Counted from the first letter of the stretch, positions 25,061-35,507 are shown. The stretch is 64,000 nucleotides of DNA from Shimia abyssi (GCF_003014475.1 NZ_PYGJ01000010.1:84570-148569); one strand, 5' to 3'. Notes: a model not told the origin generated them from the letters alone. Program-made: numbers and translations.

Positions 25061-25576
25061 TCACTCACCGGGTGGTGCGGCTGGTGTGCGCACACCAGCA
25101 CGCCGCCAGCGCCACCATTCGTCATAGCTTCGCAACGTTTCCCGCCGATACAGCTCGTTATAGCGGTCCTGTCGCACAATTCGAATGTTGCTGAAACGCC
25201 CGCGTTTGACGCGAAACGCTTCGTCTTCGGCGGCAACTGTGCGGCGGATATCCGCCTGACGTCCATTGCGCGAGGTATAGTTGATCAACGCCGTATCCGC
25301 ACGCCCAACGCTTGATGTATTACTCCGTGCGGCGGCTGATCCGCCTAGGGCGACCACCGCATCTGCCAGCGGATCCTGATCACTCAGATTGCGCCCGCCC
25401 GGTGTTGGCGGCGGCAGGGCAGCATAGTTTTCTGGCTGTACCAGTGGTTTGCCCGGCACAACAACAAACTCGTCCGGACCATCGCCAGTCTTGGACAAAA
25501 CCCGCACACCTTTTTCACCGCTGCACGCAGCCAGTGCCAGAACAGACCCGATCATCAGCAGACGCATCATGCGCAT
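25061..25576 (-). CDS. DUF3035 lipoprotein, BamF-like
   Basis: Outer-membrane lipoprotein candidate of 171 residues. The signal MRMMRLLMIGSVLALAAC ends with the lipobox LAAC at the cysteine. The rest, with the motif GPDEFVVVPGKPLVQPENY, LPPPTPGGRNLSDQDP and an Arg-rich C-terminal half, matches DUF3035, named in alphaproteobacteria as subunit BamF of the beta-barrel assembly machine. ATG 25576 is preferred over GTG 25582 because GGAGGG stands about seven bases upstream. Its neighbour lspA encodes the peptidase that processes lipoproteins. Confidence 0.8.
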   Translation of the reverse strand: MRMMRLLMIGSVLALAACSGEKGVRVLSKTGDGPDEFVVVPGKPLVQPENYAALPPPTPGGRNLSDQDPLADAVVALGGSAAARSNTSSVGRADTALINYTSRNGRQADIRRTVAAEDEAFRVKRGRFSNIRIVRQDRYNELYRRETLRSYDEWWRWRRAGVRTPAAPPGE

Positions 25577-25628
25577 TGCCACCCTCCGATAAGCTTTGCG
25601 AAATCCTTACCGCATCACCGCGACAAGG

Positions 25629-26099
25629 TCACGCCTCTCTTTTTTCCCCACCAAAAAACACCAGCCCCAGCGCGCCCGCAAATATCCAGACATCGGCGAA
25701 ATTGAACGCATATGGGTTGTCGATGCCACAACAGGACATGTTCAGGAAATCCGCAACCGCACCGTACAACAGCCGATCCACCACATTGCCCAGCGCGCCG
25801 CCCACCAGCATTCCGGCACAGATCAGGCCCCACTTGCCGGGCGGATCTTTGCGCACCCAATATAGCACAAATCCTGAAATCGCGATTGCCAGCGCAATCA
25901 GAATCCAGCGCGCCGCATCTGCATTGTTGGCGAACAAGCCAAAATTGATGCCACGATTCCACGCCATGTGAAACTGCAACAGCGGCGGCAGCACATCGAT
26001 CTGCAGGATTTCCTGCAAATTCATCATGTGCACCACTATGTACTTGCTGGCCTGGTCCGTCAGAAACGCCCAGAATCCTGCCCAAAATACCAGACGCAT
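25629..26099 (-). CDS. lspA: lipoprotein signal peptidase
   Basis: Signal peptidase II of 156 residues, an inner-membrane aspartyl protease that cuts prolipoproteins before the lipidated cysteine. Four hydrophobic helices are apparent. The conserved motifs are FLTDQASKY near the start, NRGINFGLF (48-56), and the two catalytic aspartates D108 in GNVVDRLLYG and D117 in VADFLN. It lies 52 bases upstream of the BamF-like lipoprotein gene, one of its likely substrates, in the leftward operon that starts at rsmB. Confidence 0.95.
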   Translation of the reverse strand: MRLVFWAGFWAFLTDQASKYIVVHMMNLQEILQIDVLPPLLQFHMAWNRGINFGLFANNADAARWILIALAIAISGFVLYWVRKDPPGKWGLICAGMLVGGALGNVVDRLLYGAVADFLNMSCCGIDNPYAFNFADVWIFAGALGLVFFGGEKREA

Positions 26100-26135
26100 C
26101 TGCGCCCCCTTTCTGCCTCGCTACACAGCCCGTGT

Positions 26136-26189
26136 GCCCCTTGTTTTCAGGGGCTTACTCTGGCCGCTGTGCGCCCGGAGAACCCGGGC
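26136..26189 (-). other. two hairpins between purH and lspA
   Basis: In the 107-base gap are GCCCCT/AGGGGC (26136-26141 with 26149-26154) and GCCCGG/CCGGGC (26173-26178 with 26184-26189). With no T-run in the leftward direction they may be RNA processing or stability elements, or partial attenuators, within an operon. Confidence 0.4.
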
Positions 26190-26206
26190 ACAAAACTCTT
26201 GCCGCC

Positions 26207-27796
26207 TTAGTGACGGAAATGGCGCATACCGGTAAAAACCATAGCCAAACCGGCCTCATCCGCGGCCTTGATGACCTCTTCGTCGCGCATAGATCCGCCC
26301 GGCTGGATCACACAAGTGCCGCCCGCCGCGGCTGCTTCAAGCAGTCCATCCGCAAACGGAAAGAACGCATCCGACGCTACAGCGCTGCCCTTGGCAGGGC
26401 TTTCGCTCATGCCCAATTCAGCGGCCATGCGCTCGGCTTTGGCGGCGGCCACATTGGCACTGTCCAACCGGCTCATCTGACCTGCGCCCACGCCCACGGT
26501 TGCGCCACCTTTAACGTAGACAATAGCGTTTGACTTGACGTGTTTCGCCACCTTCCACGCAAACAACAGATCGGCCAATTCCTGCGCATCCGGCGCTTTC
26601 TTGGTCACGACCTTAAGGTCATCCAGCCCAACATACCCAACGTCCTTGTCCTGCACCAACAACCCGCCAGCAACTTGTTTGTAGGCCGTGATCGCCACCT
26701 TCGGATCTGGCAGACCATCGGTCAGCAACAACCGCAGGTTCTTCTTGGCCGAAAATATTTCCTTGGCTTCTTCTGACGCACCCGGTGCAATCACCACCTC
26801 GGTGAAGATCTCCACGATCTTCTTGGCGGTTTCACCGTCCAGCGGCTGGTTCAACGCGACAATCCCGCCAAACGCACTGGTGCGGTCGCAATCAAACGCC
26901 TTTTGATACGCCTCAACCAGCGTCGCACCCACAGCGACACCACACGGGTTAGCGTGTTTGATGATGGCACAGGCCGGACCATTTTCCGGATCAAACTCAG
27001 ACACCAGCTCAAACGCGGCGTCCGTATCGTTGATGTTGTTATAGCTCAGCTCTTTGCCCTGCAATTGCCGGGCTGTCGCGACACCCGGACGACCGGAACC
27101 ATCCGTATAGAATGCTGCCTGCTGATGGCTGTTCTCGCCATAACGCAACGTCTGTTTCAGCTCACCGGCCACCGCGCGGCGGCGGGGCGTCTCTTCGCCA
27201 ATCGCGCCCGCCATCCATGTGGATACAGCGGCGTCATAGGCCGCAGTGCGCGCATAGGCCGTCTGCGCCAGCGACTTGCGGAAAGCCAAGGTCGTTGCGC
27301 CGTCATTGGCCTCCATCTGGTCCAGCAACGCGCTATAGTCTGTGCCATCAACAACAACGGCAACGTCGCCGTGGTTCTTTGCCGCGGCCCGGATCATCGC
27401 AGGTCCACCGATGTCGATATTTTCGATACATGTGTCATAATCCGCGCCCTTAGCCACGGTCTCTTCAAATGGATACAGGTTCACAACCAAAAGATCGATT
27501 GGCCCGATCCCGTGCTCTTCCATCGCAGCCACATGCTCTGGGTTTTCACGCAGCGCCAGCAAACCACCGTGCACTTTGGGGTGCAACGTCTTCACACGCC
27601 CGTCCATCATCTCGGGAAACCCTGTGATATCCGCCACGTCTTTCACCGCCAAGCCCGCTTCCCGCAACATACCTGCGCTGCCGCCTGTCGAAAGCAACTC
27701 GACGCCACGCGCCGCCAATGCCTGGCCCAGCTCAACGAGCCCAGTCTTATCGGATACAGAAATCAATGCGCGGCGGATGGGGGTGATGTCGGTCAT
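26207..27796 (-). CDS. purH: bifunctional AICAR transformylase / IMP cyclohydrolase
   Basis: PurH of 529 residues, catalysing the last two steps of de novo IMP synthesis. The N-terminal MGS-like cyclohydrolase domain (about 1-195) begins [17 protein letters not shown] and contains [11 protein letters not shown] and [14 protein letters not shown]. The AICAR transformylase part has [14 protein letters not shown], the catalytic-region [11 protein letters not shown] and [13 protein letters not shown], and ends GMRHFRH as usual for the family. ATG 27796 is chosen because homology starts there. It follows the heparinase-like gene by 22 bases in the same operon. Confidence 0.97.
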   Translation of the reverse strand: MTDITPIRRALISVSDKTGLVELGQALAARGVELLSTGGSAGMLREAGLAVKDVADITGFPEMMDGRVKTLHPKVHGGLLALRENPEHVAAMEEHGIGPIDLLVVNLYPFEETVAKGADYDTCIENIDIGGPAMIRAAAKNHGDVAVVVDGTDYSALLDQMEANDGATTLAFRKSLAQTAYARTAAYDAAVSTWMAGAIGEETPRRRAVAGELKQTLRYGENSHQQAAFYTDGSGRPGVATARQLQGKELSYNNINDTDAAFELVSEFDPENGPACAIIKHANPCGVAVGATLVEAYQKAFDCDRTSAFGGIVALNQPLDGETAKKIVEIFTEVVIAPGASEEAKEIFSAKKNLRLLLTDGLPDPKVAITAYKQVAGGLLVQDKDVGYVGLDDLKVVTKKAPDAQELADLLFAWKVAKHVKSNAIVYVKGGATVGVGAGQMSRLDSANVAAAKAERMAAELGMSESPAKGSAVASDAFFPFADGLLEAAAAGGTCVIQPGGSMRDEEVIKAADEAGLAMVFTGMRHFRH

Positions 27797-27818
27797 ATCT
27801 TGGTGTCGTCCCAAATGG

Positions 27819-29561
27819 TCAATGTGTCAGGTCCAGCTCTTCTCGGTTCAGGTCCCTGATCGCCACGGATGTTTCATGCGCTTTGGAAAGGGACCACCGG
27901 ATGCGCGTCGCATACTCCATTGCCACGCCAGATAGAACGACCTGTTTTGTCGCGCGGGGCTTTAATCGGCCTTTTTCGAGAAAAACACTGGGTTCAAGCT
28001 CCATTTTAACGCTTCCGTCATGTCGAAAGACCCAAATCTCGCCGCTTTTGAGTGCGATCGACACCGCCGCGCCACCCATGTCCAGCTCTGCATCTGCCTC
28101 TGGGTGTAAATGGAATCGCATCGCATAGGGTATCCCCTGCAATGTTTTGGCATCCATCACCCGGTCAAATCGCCGCTTCGCCGTGTCGTCCAGCGCGATC
28201 AACATATCCTCACCGACCATGCCGCGCCCATCAAAGGTGAGCTCCAAAGTGCGTGCATGGGTCAGCCCATGGGTGCGCAAATACCCATCATGCCCGCCCT
28301 CAAATCTCAGACCATCTGATGCCTGGCTCATCTGGATCGGCACCTCCTTAGGGCCATCCACCAGGTGTTCTTCGCGCCACCCGCGCCCTTCTTCACCTAG
28401 CCGAGCGCTCGACAACCCATCCAGCGACAATGTCGAATGCGAAGGCGTCGCCCGCCCTGCACGTCGCCAATCTTCACCAAAGCCGGACCCCGACCCACAA
28501 TTCACGATCAATGGCCGCCGCCCACTGGTCAGCTCAAACGCCAACGTCGATGCATGTGCATTGATCGAGCTGTCTCCTTTCGGAGGCGGGCTTGCATCAA
28601 CAACCACACTTGTGCGCCCCGCGCTCAGCCGCGCATACCCCATGGCCAACCCATCCGCCTGACGCGATTTGACCGAACTCTCGGCTAGCGCACTGTCCAG
28701 CCGCCCCTCCATGCCGCGCCCACCGCCGTGAAACCGAGCGAGGCTTCCATCAGAGTGCCGTAACGTGCGCAGCGTCGGTGCAATGCGGGCAATCGCCTGT
28801 TCGTGCGCGTCTGAGACCGGCTTACCCGCCTCGCCCAGCGCCGTCGCCGCCCATGTCAGCAACGTGAACACTTCCAACAGCTCTTCCGGATTGCGTGTCG
28901 GGATCCCGCCCTGCTCGTCCACCTGTCGGCGGCATTCCTTGTCCAGCGCCTTACAGGCCGGGGCCACATGCTCGGCCATGCCTTCAAGCGCCAATCCGGC
29001 ATAGATCAACCCGGTCAGCGCCTCAAACCGTGGCAATCCCGGTGACGTCTTTTGCCAACGTCGCGACAAGAAAATCGTTTGCTGCCCAAGCGAGCGGTAA
29101 AAAGCCTCTGACTGCTCGGAATCGCGTGAGCGCAAAAGAAACAATGCGTGGCTGATCCAGCGAATCAACCGCCGTCCCGTCAAATCCGGCGTCCATCCTG
29201 GCCCTCGCCCTTGGCCGTAACGATCAATCCAGCGCCATAGCCAAAGCTGCGCCCGGTCCCTTGCAACTGCATCCCCCACCGCGGCCAGATCGTCCATCCA
29301 GGCGAACCCATGCAGCTCCTGCGCAAAAACCTCATCGGGGATATCGATATCCCAGATCGACGTGTCCGTTGCGCTAACCAGATGGCCCGCAAACAGAAAA
29401 TTACCCGCCACCAGCTGCTTGCCACGTGCAAAAAGCCCGATCGTGCGCGGCTCTGGCATAGACGTGAAACCCGTCGCCGGACGCGCCATCGTAGAGATGC
29501 GCGCATGCAACCGGTGCATGGCCCGCGTATAGCGTGCTGACAAACTATTTGGGTCGGACAT
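27819..29561 (-). CDS. heparinase II/III-family protein
   Basis: Heparinase II/III-like protein of 580 residues, with an N-terminal alpha/alpha region (about 60-300) and a C-terminal beta-sandwich-type domain (about 320-560; [46 protein letters not shown]). It lacks a signal peptide. Members of this set are conserved next to rsmB and purH in Rhodobacterales; their substrate is not known and true polysaccharide lyase activity is doubtful without further evidence. Starts 167 bases after rsmB. Confidence 0.85.
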   Translation of the reverse strand: MSDPNSLSARYTRAMHRLHARISTMARPATGFTSMPEPRTIGLFARGKQLVAGNFLFAGHLVSATDTSIWDIDIPDEVFAQELHGFAWMDDLAAVGDAVARDRAQLWLWRWIDRYGQGRGPGWTPDLTGRRLIRWISHALFLLRSRDSEQSEAFYRSLGQQTIFLSRRWQKTSPGLPRFEALTGLIYAGLALEGMAEHVAPACKALDKECRRQVDEQGGIPTRNPEELLEVFTLLTWAATALGEAGKPVSDAHEQAIARIAPTLRTLRHSDGSLARFHGGGRGMEGRLDSALAESSVKSRQADGLAMGYARLSAGRTSVVVDASPPPKGDSSINAHASTLAFELTSGRRPLIVNCGSGSGFGEDWRRAGRATPSHSTLSLDGLSSARLGEEGRGWREEHLVDGPKEVPIQMSQASDGLRFEGGHDGYLRTHGLTHARTLELTFDGRGMVGEDMLIALDDTAKRRFDRVMDAKTLQGIPYAMRFHLHPEADAELDMGGAAVSIALKSGEIWVFRHDGSVKMELEPSVFLEKGRLKPRATKQVVLSGVAMEYATRIRWSLSKAHETSVAIRDLNREELDLTH

Positions 29562-29694
29562 CTGCTCTGCCTCTACGCTCTTTGGCGTTTGGTCAGAGTG
29601 TAGCCGCCTTGACGCAATGAGTCACCGATTGAATCGCTCGATCAACCAGCAACTCCGCTTTTGCGTACTTTCTGAACCATAAAAGATGCGAAGC

Positions 29695-29708
29695 GGCCCG
29701 CACGGGCC
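29695..29708 (-). terminator. terminator-like hairpin after rsmB
   Basis: GGCCCG/CGGGCC (29695-29700 with 29703-29708), with a two-base loop, lies 20 bases past the rsmB stop. A short CTTTTA follows about 11 bases beyond the stem, so it is a weak terminator at best. Confidence 0.35.
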
Positions 29709-29728
29709 AATGAGCGCCCACCGCCGTC

Positions 29729-31036
29729 TCAGCCGTCCTTGCGCAGACAGGCGACATAGAACCCGTCCATACCCCCCAATTCACTCCAGTAATCAGGGCG
29801 CAACCGCAGCCCGCCTTCTTCCGTGATCCACTCCGGCTCGATCCCCGGCACCTCAAGCGCAGTGCGGTCCACGCGCACATCATTGTGCCGCTCAAGCGCC
29901 TCTTCCACCTGTACTTCTCCCTCATCCGGCAACAGCGAACAGGTGCAAAACACTAACCGTCCGCCGGGCTTGAGCAATGAAAGCGCATGGTCCAGCATCC
30001 ATGACTGCATCCCGATCAGATCACCAAATTCGCTGCCATCCTTGGCATGTGGCAAATCAGGGTGCCGCCGCATGGTGCCGGTTGCCGAACAGGGCGCATC
30101 CAGCAGGATCGCATCATAACTACCCTTTTGGGCCATCACGTCACCCACGACCAGCTCGGCCTTAAGCTGGGTGCGTTTCAAATTCTCCCGCACCCGTTCC
30201 ATCCGCGCCGGGTTGTCATCCACTGCCGTTACCGTGGCACCGCTTGCCGCCACCTGCATGGTCTTGCCGCCCGGTGCCGCGCATAGGTCCAGCACGTGTT
30301 CTCCCGCTTGAGCATTCAATACTCGCGCCGGAATGGCTGCGGCTGCATCCTGCACCCACCACTCACCGGCCTCAAACCCCGGCAAGCCCGAAACCTGCCC
30401 CGCATCGGCAATGCGCACCGATCCAGTCGGCAATACCACGCCCCCCACGGTTTCAGCCAGCGCTGCCGCGCCGCCCTTGACCGTCAAATCCAAAGGCGCG
30501 CCCGCAAAATGTGCAGCTTCAATCGCCATCATAGTCTCCGGCCCATAGGCCTGTACCAACGGGCCGCGCAGCCACTTGGGCAGGCGCGGCACCCGCAACA
30601 AATTCCACGCATCTTCGCCTTGTGCGACCACCTTGCGCAGCACAGCGTTCACCAGCCCCTTCATCCCAGCCGTGCGTTTGTTGCGCGACACAATTTCAAC
30701 GGCGTCATTTACGACGCCATGCGCCGCGCCACCCTGACACAGCTCCAGCGTGGCCAGCCGCAACACATTGCGTACCGTCAGCGGGGGATATTTCTGCAAG
30801 TGTTTCTGTAACAGGCGGTCCGCACGTTCCAGCCCACGCAGGGTCTCCGTCGCTAAACGCTGCGCCCGCGCCCGCTCTTGCGGCTCCAGCCGCTCCAACG
30901 CTCCACTTGCGATCAACTCAGACAGCAACCGCCCCTCGCCCAAGACCTGATCCAGCAGGTAAACGGCGTTGCGTCGGGTCTGCATACTGGATTTCGACGC
31001 GGTTTTAGACTTGGGTTTCGGCGTGGGTTTCGGCAT
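29729..31036 (-). CDS. rsmB: RsmB/NOP2-family 16S rRNA cytosine-C5 methyltransferase
   Basis: Protein of 435 residues that should methylate C967 of 16S rRNA. A NusB-like RNA-binding domain covers about 20-140; the SAM domain has DLCAAPGGKTM (250-260), DAPCSATGTMRRHPD (313-327) with C316, and VFCTCSLLPDEGE with the nucleophile C366. The first 20 residues are a basic Lys/Pro/Ser tail. It heads the leftward block with the heparinase-like gene, purH, lspA and others, and is divergent from the SdhAF4-like gene, with promoters expected in the 78-base gap. Confidence 0.93.
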   Translation of the reverse strand: MPKPTPKPKSKTASKSSMQTRRNAVYLLDQVLGEGRLLSELIASGALERLEPQERARAQRLATETLRGLERADRLLQKHLQKYPPLTVRNVLRLATLELCQGGAAHGVVNDAVEIVSRNKRTAGMKGLVNAVLRKVVAQGEDAWNLLRVPRLPKWLRGPLVQAYGPETMMAIEAAHFAGAPLDLTVKGGAAALAETVGGVVLPTGSVRIADAGQVSGLPGFEAGEWWVQDAAAAIPARVLNAQAGEHVLDLCAAPGGKTMQVAASGATVTAVDDNPARMERVRENLKRTQLKAELVVGDVMAQKGSYDAILLDAPCSATGTMRRHPDLPHAKDGSEFGDLIGMQSWMLDHALSLLKPGGRLVFCTCSLLPDEGEVQVEEALERHNDVRVDRTALEVPGIEPEWITEEGGLRLRPDYWSELGGMDGFYVACLRKDG

Positions 31037-31114
31037 AGGCGTTGCGACTCCTTGATCCCTTGCTCATAGGCAAGGCGCGCGTATATCAAGGGTCGACTAC
31101 AAAAGGAACCCGTG

Positions 31115-31306
31115 ATGAGTGATCAAACCCCAGAACGCGACCTCTCTGATCTGCCCCCCGCCGCCCAGCGCGCACTGGCCGAAGCCGAGGAGCGCCGCAA
31201 AAACGCCAAACCCCAAGATCTAGCAACCGAACTGGGTGGTCGCGATGGGCCTGAACCCGTCCGCTTTGGCGATTGGGAGAAAAAAGGCATCGCCATCGAC
31301 TTTTAG
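31115..31306 (+). CDS. DUF1674 protein, SdhAF4-like
   Basis: Small protein of 63 residues ending in GDWEKKGIAIDF, the diagnostic C-terminal motif (after GGRDGPEPVRF) of DUF1674. The eukaryotic members are succinate dehydrogenase assembly factor 4, which helps mature the flavoprotein subunit; bacterial members probably do the same. No sdh gene is nearby. ATG 31115 is preferred to the GTG at 31112; AAGGAAC lies upstream. Its stop codon overlaps the stop of the convergent kinase gene. Confidence 0.88.
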   Translation: MSDQTPERDLSDLPPAAQRALAEAEERRKNAKPQDLATELGGRDGPEPVRFGDWEKKGIAIDF

Positions 31307-32211
31307 TCGCTAAGCAATTCATCCCAGTCAAATACTTCGGACCATCCAGCCAGCTCTGCCGCCATTTTCAATCCACCCGCAAGCGTCCCATGATCCGGGT
31401 GCGATGGCGGGCCCAGCTGGGCAATCAAATGCGCACACACAGTTGCGCTCTGAAAAACCGAACCGGCATGACACCAACGAAACGGCTCAGGCAATTTTGC
31501 ACGTCTTGCCGCGCACCGCGCCAGCACCGATAGCTTTTCTGCTGCGCTGACCATAATATCAAACGCCACTTTGTCGCCAACATCGGCCAAACGGTCCACA
31601 TGCAGCGCCACTTCGCCGATCCGTGCCCGCGTCTCAGGGTCGGTTGCGATCCATTCCAACAGGGCAATCTGATCCGCCCGAACGTCAAGCGTTTGCATCA
31701 GGCGCGCAGCAAAACCTGTATCTGGCTTTGTTTGATCAAACTCCGCCACTGCCAGTGCAAGGGCGACGCGCCCAATCCAAAACGCGCTCCCCTCGTCACT
31801 GATCCAATGCCCCCAGCCTCCGGCCCTGATCACCTCGTCTGATTTTGCCGCCATGGCCATGGAACCGGTTCCGGCCAAAACCAGAACACCCCACCCACCT
31901 TCAAAGGCCGCGCGATAAGCCAGCTCCACATCGTTCAGGAAATGCACATGCGTGGTGCGCCGCGCCTCAACAAACCGCCGCACCGCGGTGTCATTCTGCG
32001 CAATCTCCCCCCAACCCGGCACCCCGAGGACAACTGTCGCGCCAGTCGGGATTTGCGCCAGCACCGTCTCTAACGACATCTGCCATCCCGGCCCATCTGC
32101 GACATTGCATCCCCGACCCGGCTTTAGGCGACTTGCCTGTCCGTCGCGCATCACGGCAACGCCGGTTGTCGTGGATCCACCGCCATCGATTGCAACGATG
32201 CAGTCGCTCAT
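31303..32211 (-). CDS. BadF/BadG-type ATPase, probable N-acetylglucosamine kinase
   Basis: Actin-like ATPase-domain kinase of 302 residues. The phosphate-1 motif is IAIDGGGSTTTGVAVM (residues 6-20 region), the adenosine/phosphate-2 motif VLVLAGTGSMAMA, and the segment GGWGHWISDEGSAFWIGR matches GlcNAc kinases and related BadF-family proteins. The family includes N-acetylglucosamine and glucosamine kinases as well as CoA-dehydratase activators; the absence of a CxxC iron-sulfur motif favours a sugar kinase. It shares stop-codon bases with the convergent DUF1674 gene. The 180 bases upstream (32212-32391) contain only a short CCGACG direct repeat. Confidence 0.82.
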   Translation of the reverse strand: MSDCIVAIDGGGSTTTGVAVMRDGQASRLKPGRGCNVADGPGWQMSLETVLAQIPTGATVVLGVPGWGEIAQNDTAVRRFVEARRTTHVHFLNDVELAYRAAFEGGWGVLVLAGTGSMAMAAKSDEVIRAGGWGHWISDEGSAFWIGRVALALAVAEFDQTKPDTGFAARLMQTLDVRADQIALLEWIATDPETRARIGEVALHVDRLADVGDKVAFDIMVSAAEKLSVLARCAARRAKLPEPFRWCHAGSVFQSATVCAHLIAQLGPPSHPDHGTLAGGLKMAAELAGWSEVFDWDELLSD

Positions 32212-32391
32212 CTGATGTCACCTCTACCAATAAGGCCCTTGATGTTGCCAAACATGCCCCCAAGCGCGCGCGCCGTTAACCCCGGAATATCCCGAAAACC
32301 ACACCGACGCGATACCGACGTAATACCGACGCAAAACCGAAAGCCGGTTTCCCTAACAAATCAGCGCATTAACCATGATTCTCGGCACAAA

Positions 32392-34452
32392 TCACAATCC
32401 AAGCGCACGGCGGCGCTCATTGGCAAATCCCTGCACCAGCCGATCCGCCACCAGTGCCAAAATCGCCATCGCTGCCCCAGCGGTCACACCCAGCCCAACG
32501 TCGGCCTGACCTAGCGCCAGATAGATCGACTGACCAAGCCCCGTCGTTCCAATCAGCGCGGCAATGACCAGCATGGCAAAGGCATACAGAATGGTCTGAT
32601 TCAGCCCCAGCAAAATCGTTGGCGCCGCATAGGGTGCGCGCACTTCGAACATCACCTGCCAAGTACCTGCACCGCTTGCTTTAGCCGCCTCGATCATCTC
32701 TTCAGGCGTGGTTATCAACCCATGCCGCGTATAGCGGATCATCGGAACAACCGCGTAGAGACAAATAGCCAAAAATGCAGAGAATTCTCCGATCTGAAAG
32801 AACATCAGAACCGGGATCAGAAATACAAAAAGAGGGATAGTTTGCAGCAGGTCACAGACAGGTCTCAGTACGCGCCACGCGGTCACACTGACCGCCGCCC
32901 AGAGCCCCAGCGCACCGCCAACAATGGCGCAGGCAAAGACGGAAGACCCTGAAAGGTAAAGAGAAAGCAGCGCCCGCTCCCACAGACCCGAGATCAGGAT
33001 CAAGCTCAGCAGAACCACTGCCAGTCGCGCCAATCTCCACCCGCCTGACACCCAGCCAAGCGCACCCGCACCAACGATCACCATGGGCCAAGGCAACTGT
33101 GCGATCCCGATTTCCCACATCATCATCAGGATCACAACGACCAGCCCCGCCGCGGGTCGTCCGGACCAGATCAGCGCGCCCGCAATGCCCACTGCCACCA
33201 GATAGTAAACAGCCGAATGCCAAGCCTCCCATTGAAAGCCCCAAGTGAATGGCAACACTGCATCACTTAGACCAATCCGAAGCGGCAAAAGCCCATAGAA
33301 CATCGCGTTATTCTTTACCGCATCCAGCGTCGCACCGTGGTTTGCTGTAAAGCCGCCCACAGCCGCATCCACACTGTCGGCCACTCCGTCAAATGCGGCC
33401 ATCTCGGCAGGGTTCCACCCTGCCAGCACAGCCCACACAGAGATCACAACACCAACTCCAAGGATGCCCCACGCCACGCGCCGGTCTTGTTTACGTCGCC
33501 GTGTGGCCAAAGCACCGGACATGCGGTCGATCACAATGGCAAAGACCACGATCACCAATCCCGCCAGAAAAGCTTGCCCAAACAGCGCCTTACGCATTGT
33601 CAAAAGCACTTCCCAGCCGATATCGTCAAACCCACCGATTACAGCAGCGATGATCACCATCGATAATGCCGCCATCAGGCATTGGTTCACACCTACCATG
33701 ATCTGTGTTGTCGCAGCGGGCAGTTCTACAAGGAACAACTGCTGTCGCCGTGTGCCCCCCGACATCACCGCCGCCTCGCGGATGTCGCTCTCAACCCGCT
33801 CCAACCCTAAAAGCACATTGCGCGCCATCGGTGGCGCCGCATAGATGGCCGAGGCGATCAGCCCCACAACTGGCCCAAATCCAAATAGCACCAGCAATGG
33901 TGTTAGATAGGCAAATGTCGGCACGGTTTGCATTACATCCAGCAATGCCTGAACCGGTGCCTTCAGCCTAGGGTATTCAAAAGCCAGAATGCCAATCGCC
34001 AGCCCACTCATCATCGCCAACGGCACCGAAACAACCACCAGCGCAAGCGTGTTCATGCTTTCTGCCCAATAGCCCGACAGCACCACAAACCCGAGGCCAA
34101 ACGCCCCAAGTGCGGCCATCCGAACACCGCCAAGCATCCAGCCAAGCGCCGTCACGCCGCCCACGATCAACGGCCATGGCGCATAACCCAACAATCCACT
34201 GACCCAGTCCATTGGAAAGCTGATTAAAAACGAAAAAGCCCGTGCTATTGGCTTGAAAACACTCAGAAACCACCCCACCGACGTGCCCATCCACTCAGTC
34301 ATGGGCACTGTCAACACCGTTGGCCATGTCACTAACCAAGGCCATTGACCACCCAACAGCCGGCACACCACAGCCACCATCAAAACCAGCAAAGCCGCCT
34401 GCGTACCACGCGTCAGCGTAGCCCGCGCGGGCAATGCCTGTGCGATGCTCAT
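32392..34452 (-). CDS. double-length permease of a glycine betaine/proline-type ABC transporter
   Basis: Membrane protein of 686 residues carrying two complete binding-protein-dependent permease domains in tandem. The coupling (EAA-type) loops are EAAVMSGGTRRQQLFLVELP in the first half (about 235-254) and EAAKASGAGTWQVMFEVRAP in the second (about 590-609). Most ProW/OpuAB permeases are about 280-350 residues and form homodimers; here both halves of the pore are on one chain. It starts inside the stop codon of the ATPase gene (ATGA at 34449-34452), so the true start is 34452 and not the longer frame. Confidence 0.88.
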   Translation of the reverse strand: MSIAQALPARATLTRGTQAALLVLMVAVVCRLLGGQWPWLVTWPTVLTVPMTEWMGTSVGWFLSVFKPIARAFSFLISFPMDWVSGLLGYAPWPLIVGGVTALGWMLGGVRMAALGAFGLGFVVLSGYWAESMNTLALVVVSVPLAMMSGLAIGILAFEYPRLKAPVQALLDVMQTVPTFAYLTPLLVLFGFGPVVGLIASAIYAAPPMARNVLLGLERVESDIREAAVMSGGTRRQQLFLVELPAATTQIMVGVNQCLMAALSMVIIAAVIGGFDDIGWEVLLTMRKALFGQAFLAGLVIVVFAIVIDRMSGALATRRRKQDRRVAWGILGVGVVISVWAVLAGWNPAEMAAFDGVADSVDAAVGGFTANHGATLDAVKNNAMFYGLLPLRIGLSDAVLPFTWGFQWEAWHSAVYYLVAVGIAGALIWSGRPAAGLVVVILMMMWEIGIAQLPWPMVIVGAGALGWVSGGWRLARLAVVLLSLILISGLWERALLSLYLSGSSVFACAIVGGALGLWAAVSVTAWRVLRPVCDLLQTIPLFVFLIPVLMFFQIGEFSAFLAICLYAVVPMIRYTRHGLITTPEEMIEAAKASGAGTWQVMFEVRAPYAAPTILLGLNQTILYAFAMLVIAALIGTTGLGQSIYLALGQADVGLGVTAGAAMAILALVADRLVQGFANERRRALGL

Positions 34453-35501
34453 GTCTCTTCGACCTGCAGTGCTGCGGCCAAATCGCTTGGCTGCACAGCG
34501 CCAATCACCATGCCGCTCTCGTCGCGAACAGGTACGGGTTCGTACAACGACATGCACTTGGCCAACGCCGTATCCAACGTCATACCCGGACGGAGACCCG
34601 GATCATCCGGCATATTGTCGGGGACATCGCGTGTCATGACCGACTCGACACACGCATGTTTTCCCTTGGCCACGTCTTTGGAAAACTCGGCGACATAGTC
34701 ATTCACCGGACGCAGCACGATCTCTTCTGGTGTGCCAATCTGCACGATTTCACCATCCTTCATGATGGCAATCCGGTCCGCAAGTTTCAGCGCTTCGGTG
34801 ATATCATGGGTGATGAATACAATAGATTTTTTCAGCGTCGCCTGAATGTGCAAAAACTCGTCCTGCAATTGTCGCCGGATCAATGGATCAAGCGCGGAAA
34901 AAGGCTCGTCCAGAAACCAGATATCCGGGTTCACCGCCAACGACCGGGCAATCCCGACCCGCTGTCTCTGACCACCTGAAAGTTCGCGCGGATACGCGTC
35001 TTCGCGCCCGCTCAAGCCAACAAGTTCGATCACTTCCAGTGCTCGTTTGCGCCGGTTCGTCTTTCCAGCGCCCTGCATTTTGAGGGGGAACGCCACATTG
35101 TCCGCCACCGTCATATGAGGAAACAGGCCAAAGTGCTGAAACACCATGCCAAGCTTATGGCGGCGCAGCTCGATCAGGCGCTTTTCTGAGGCCTGGAGGA
35201 TGTCTTCACCGTCAATCCGCACCGCACCAGCAGTGGGTTCCACCAGTCGTGAAATACAGCGGATCAGGGTGGACTTGCCCGACCCGGACAAGCCCATAAT
35301 CACAAACAACTCGCCCGACTGCACTTCAAAATTTGCTTCCCTCACAGCCGGGATGAACTCTTTATCTGCAAGGGCCTTCGCAATGTCAGATGAGGTGCCA
35401 GCCCCGCGTGCATCGCGCAGGGCCGTCGCGGCGTTTGGGCCAAAGACCTGCCATAGGCCTTCGACCGAAATCGCCGCAGCGGGGCGTGTTGTTTCTGTCA
35501 T
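34449..35501 (-). CDS. proV: glycine betaine/proline ABC transporter ATP-binding protein
   Basis: ProV/OpuAA-type ATPase of 350 residues. Walker A GLSGSGKST is at 70-78, signature LSGGQRQR at 174-181, Walker B IWFLDEP at 194-200, and the switch histidine in FITHDI. The N-terminal extension with the QVFGPN motif and the C-terminal CBS-like segment (about 285-345) are typical of osmoprotectant importers, where CBS domains sense ionic strength; here only one CBS unit seems complete. It lies six bases after the binding-protein gene. Confidence 0.92.
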   Translation of the reverse strand: MTETTRPAAAISVEGLWQVFGPNAATALRDARGAGTSSDIAKALADKEFIPAVREANFEVQSGELFVIMGLSGSGKSTLIRCISRLVEPTAGAVRIDGEDILQASEKRLIELRRHKLGMVFQHFGLFPHMTVADNVAFPLKMQGAGKTNRRKRALEVIELVGLSGREDAYPRELSGGQRQRVGIARSLAVNPDIWFLDEPFSALDPLIRRQLQDEFLHIQATLKKSIVFITHDITEALKLADRIAIMKDGEIVQIGTPEEIVLRPVNDYVAEFSKDVAKGKHACVESVMTRDVPDNMPDDPGLRPGMTLDTALAKCMSLYEPVPVRDESGMVIGAVQPSDLAAALQVEET

Positions 35502-35507
35502 CCGGCG

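Noticed and set aside
26903..27859. Rightward open frame of 318 codons within purH
   Set aside because: Antisense to purH, no motif seen.
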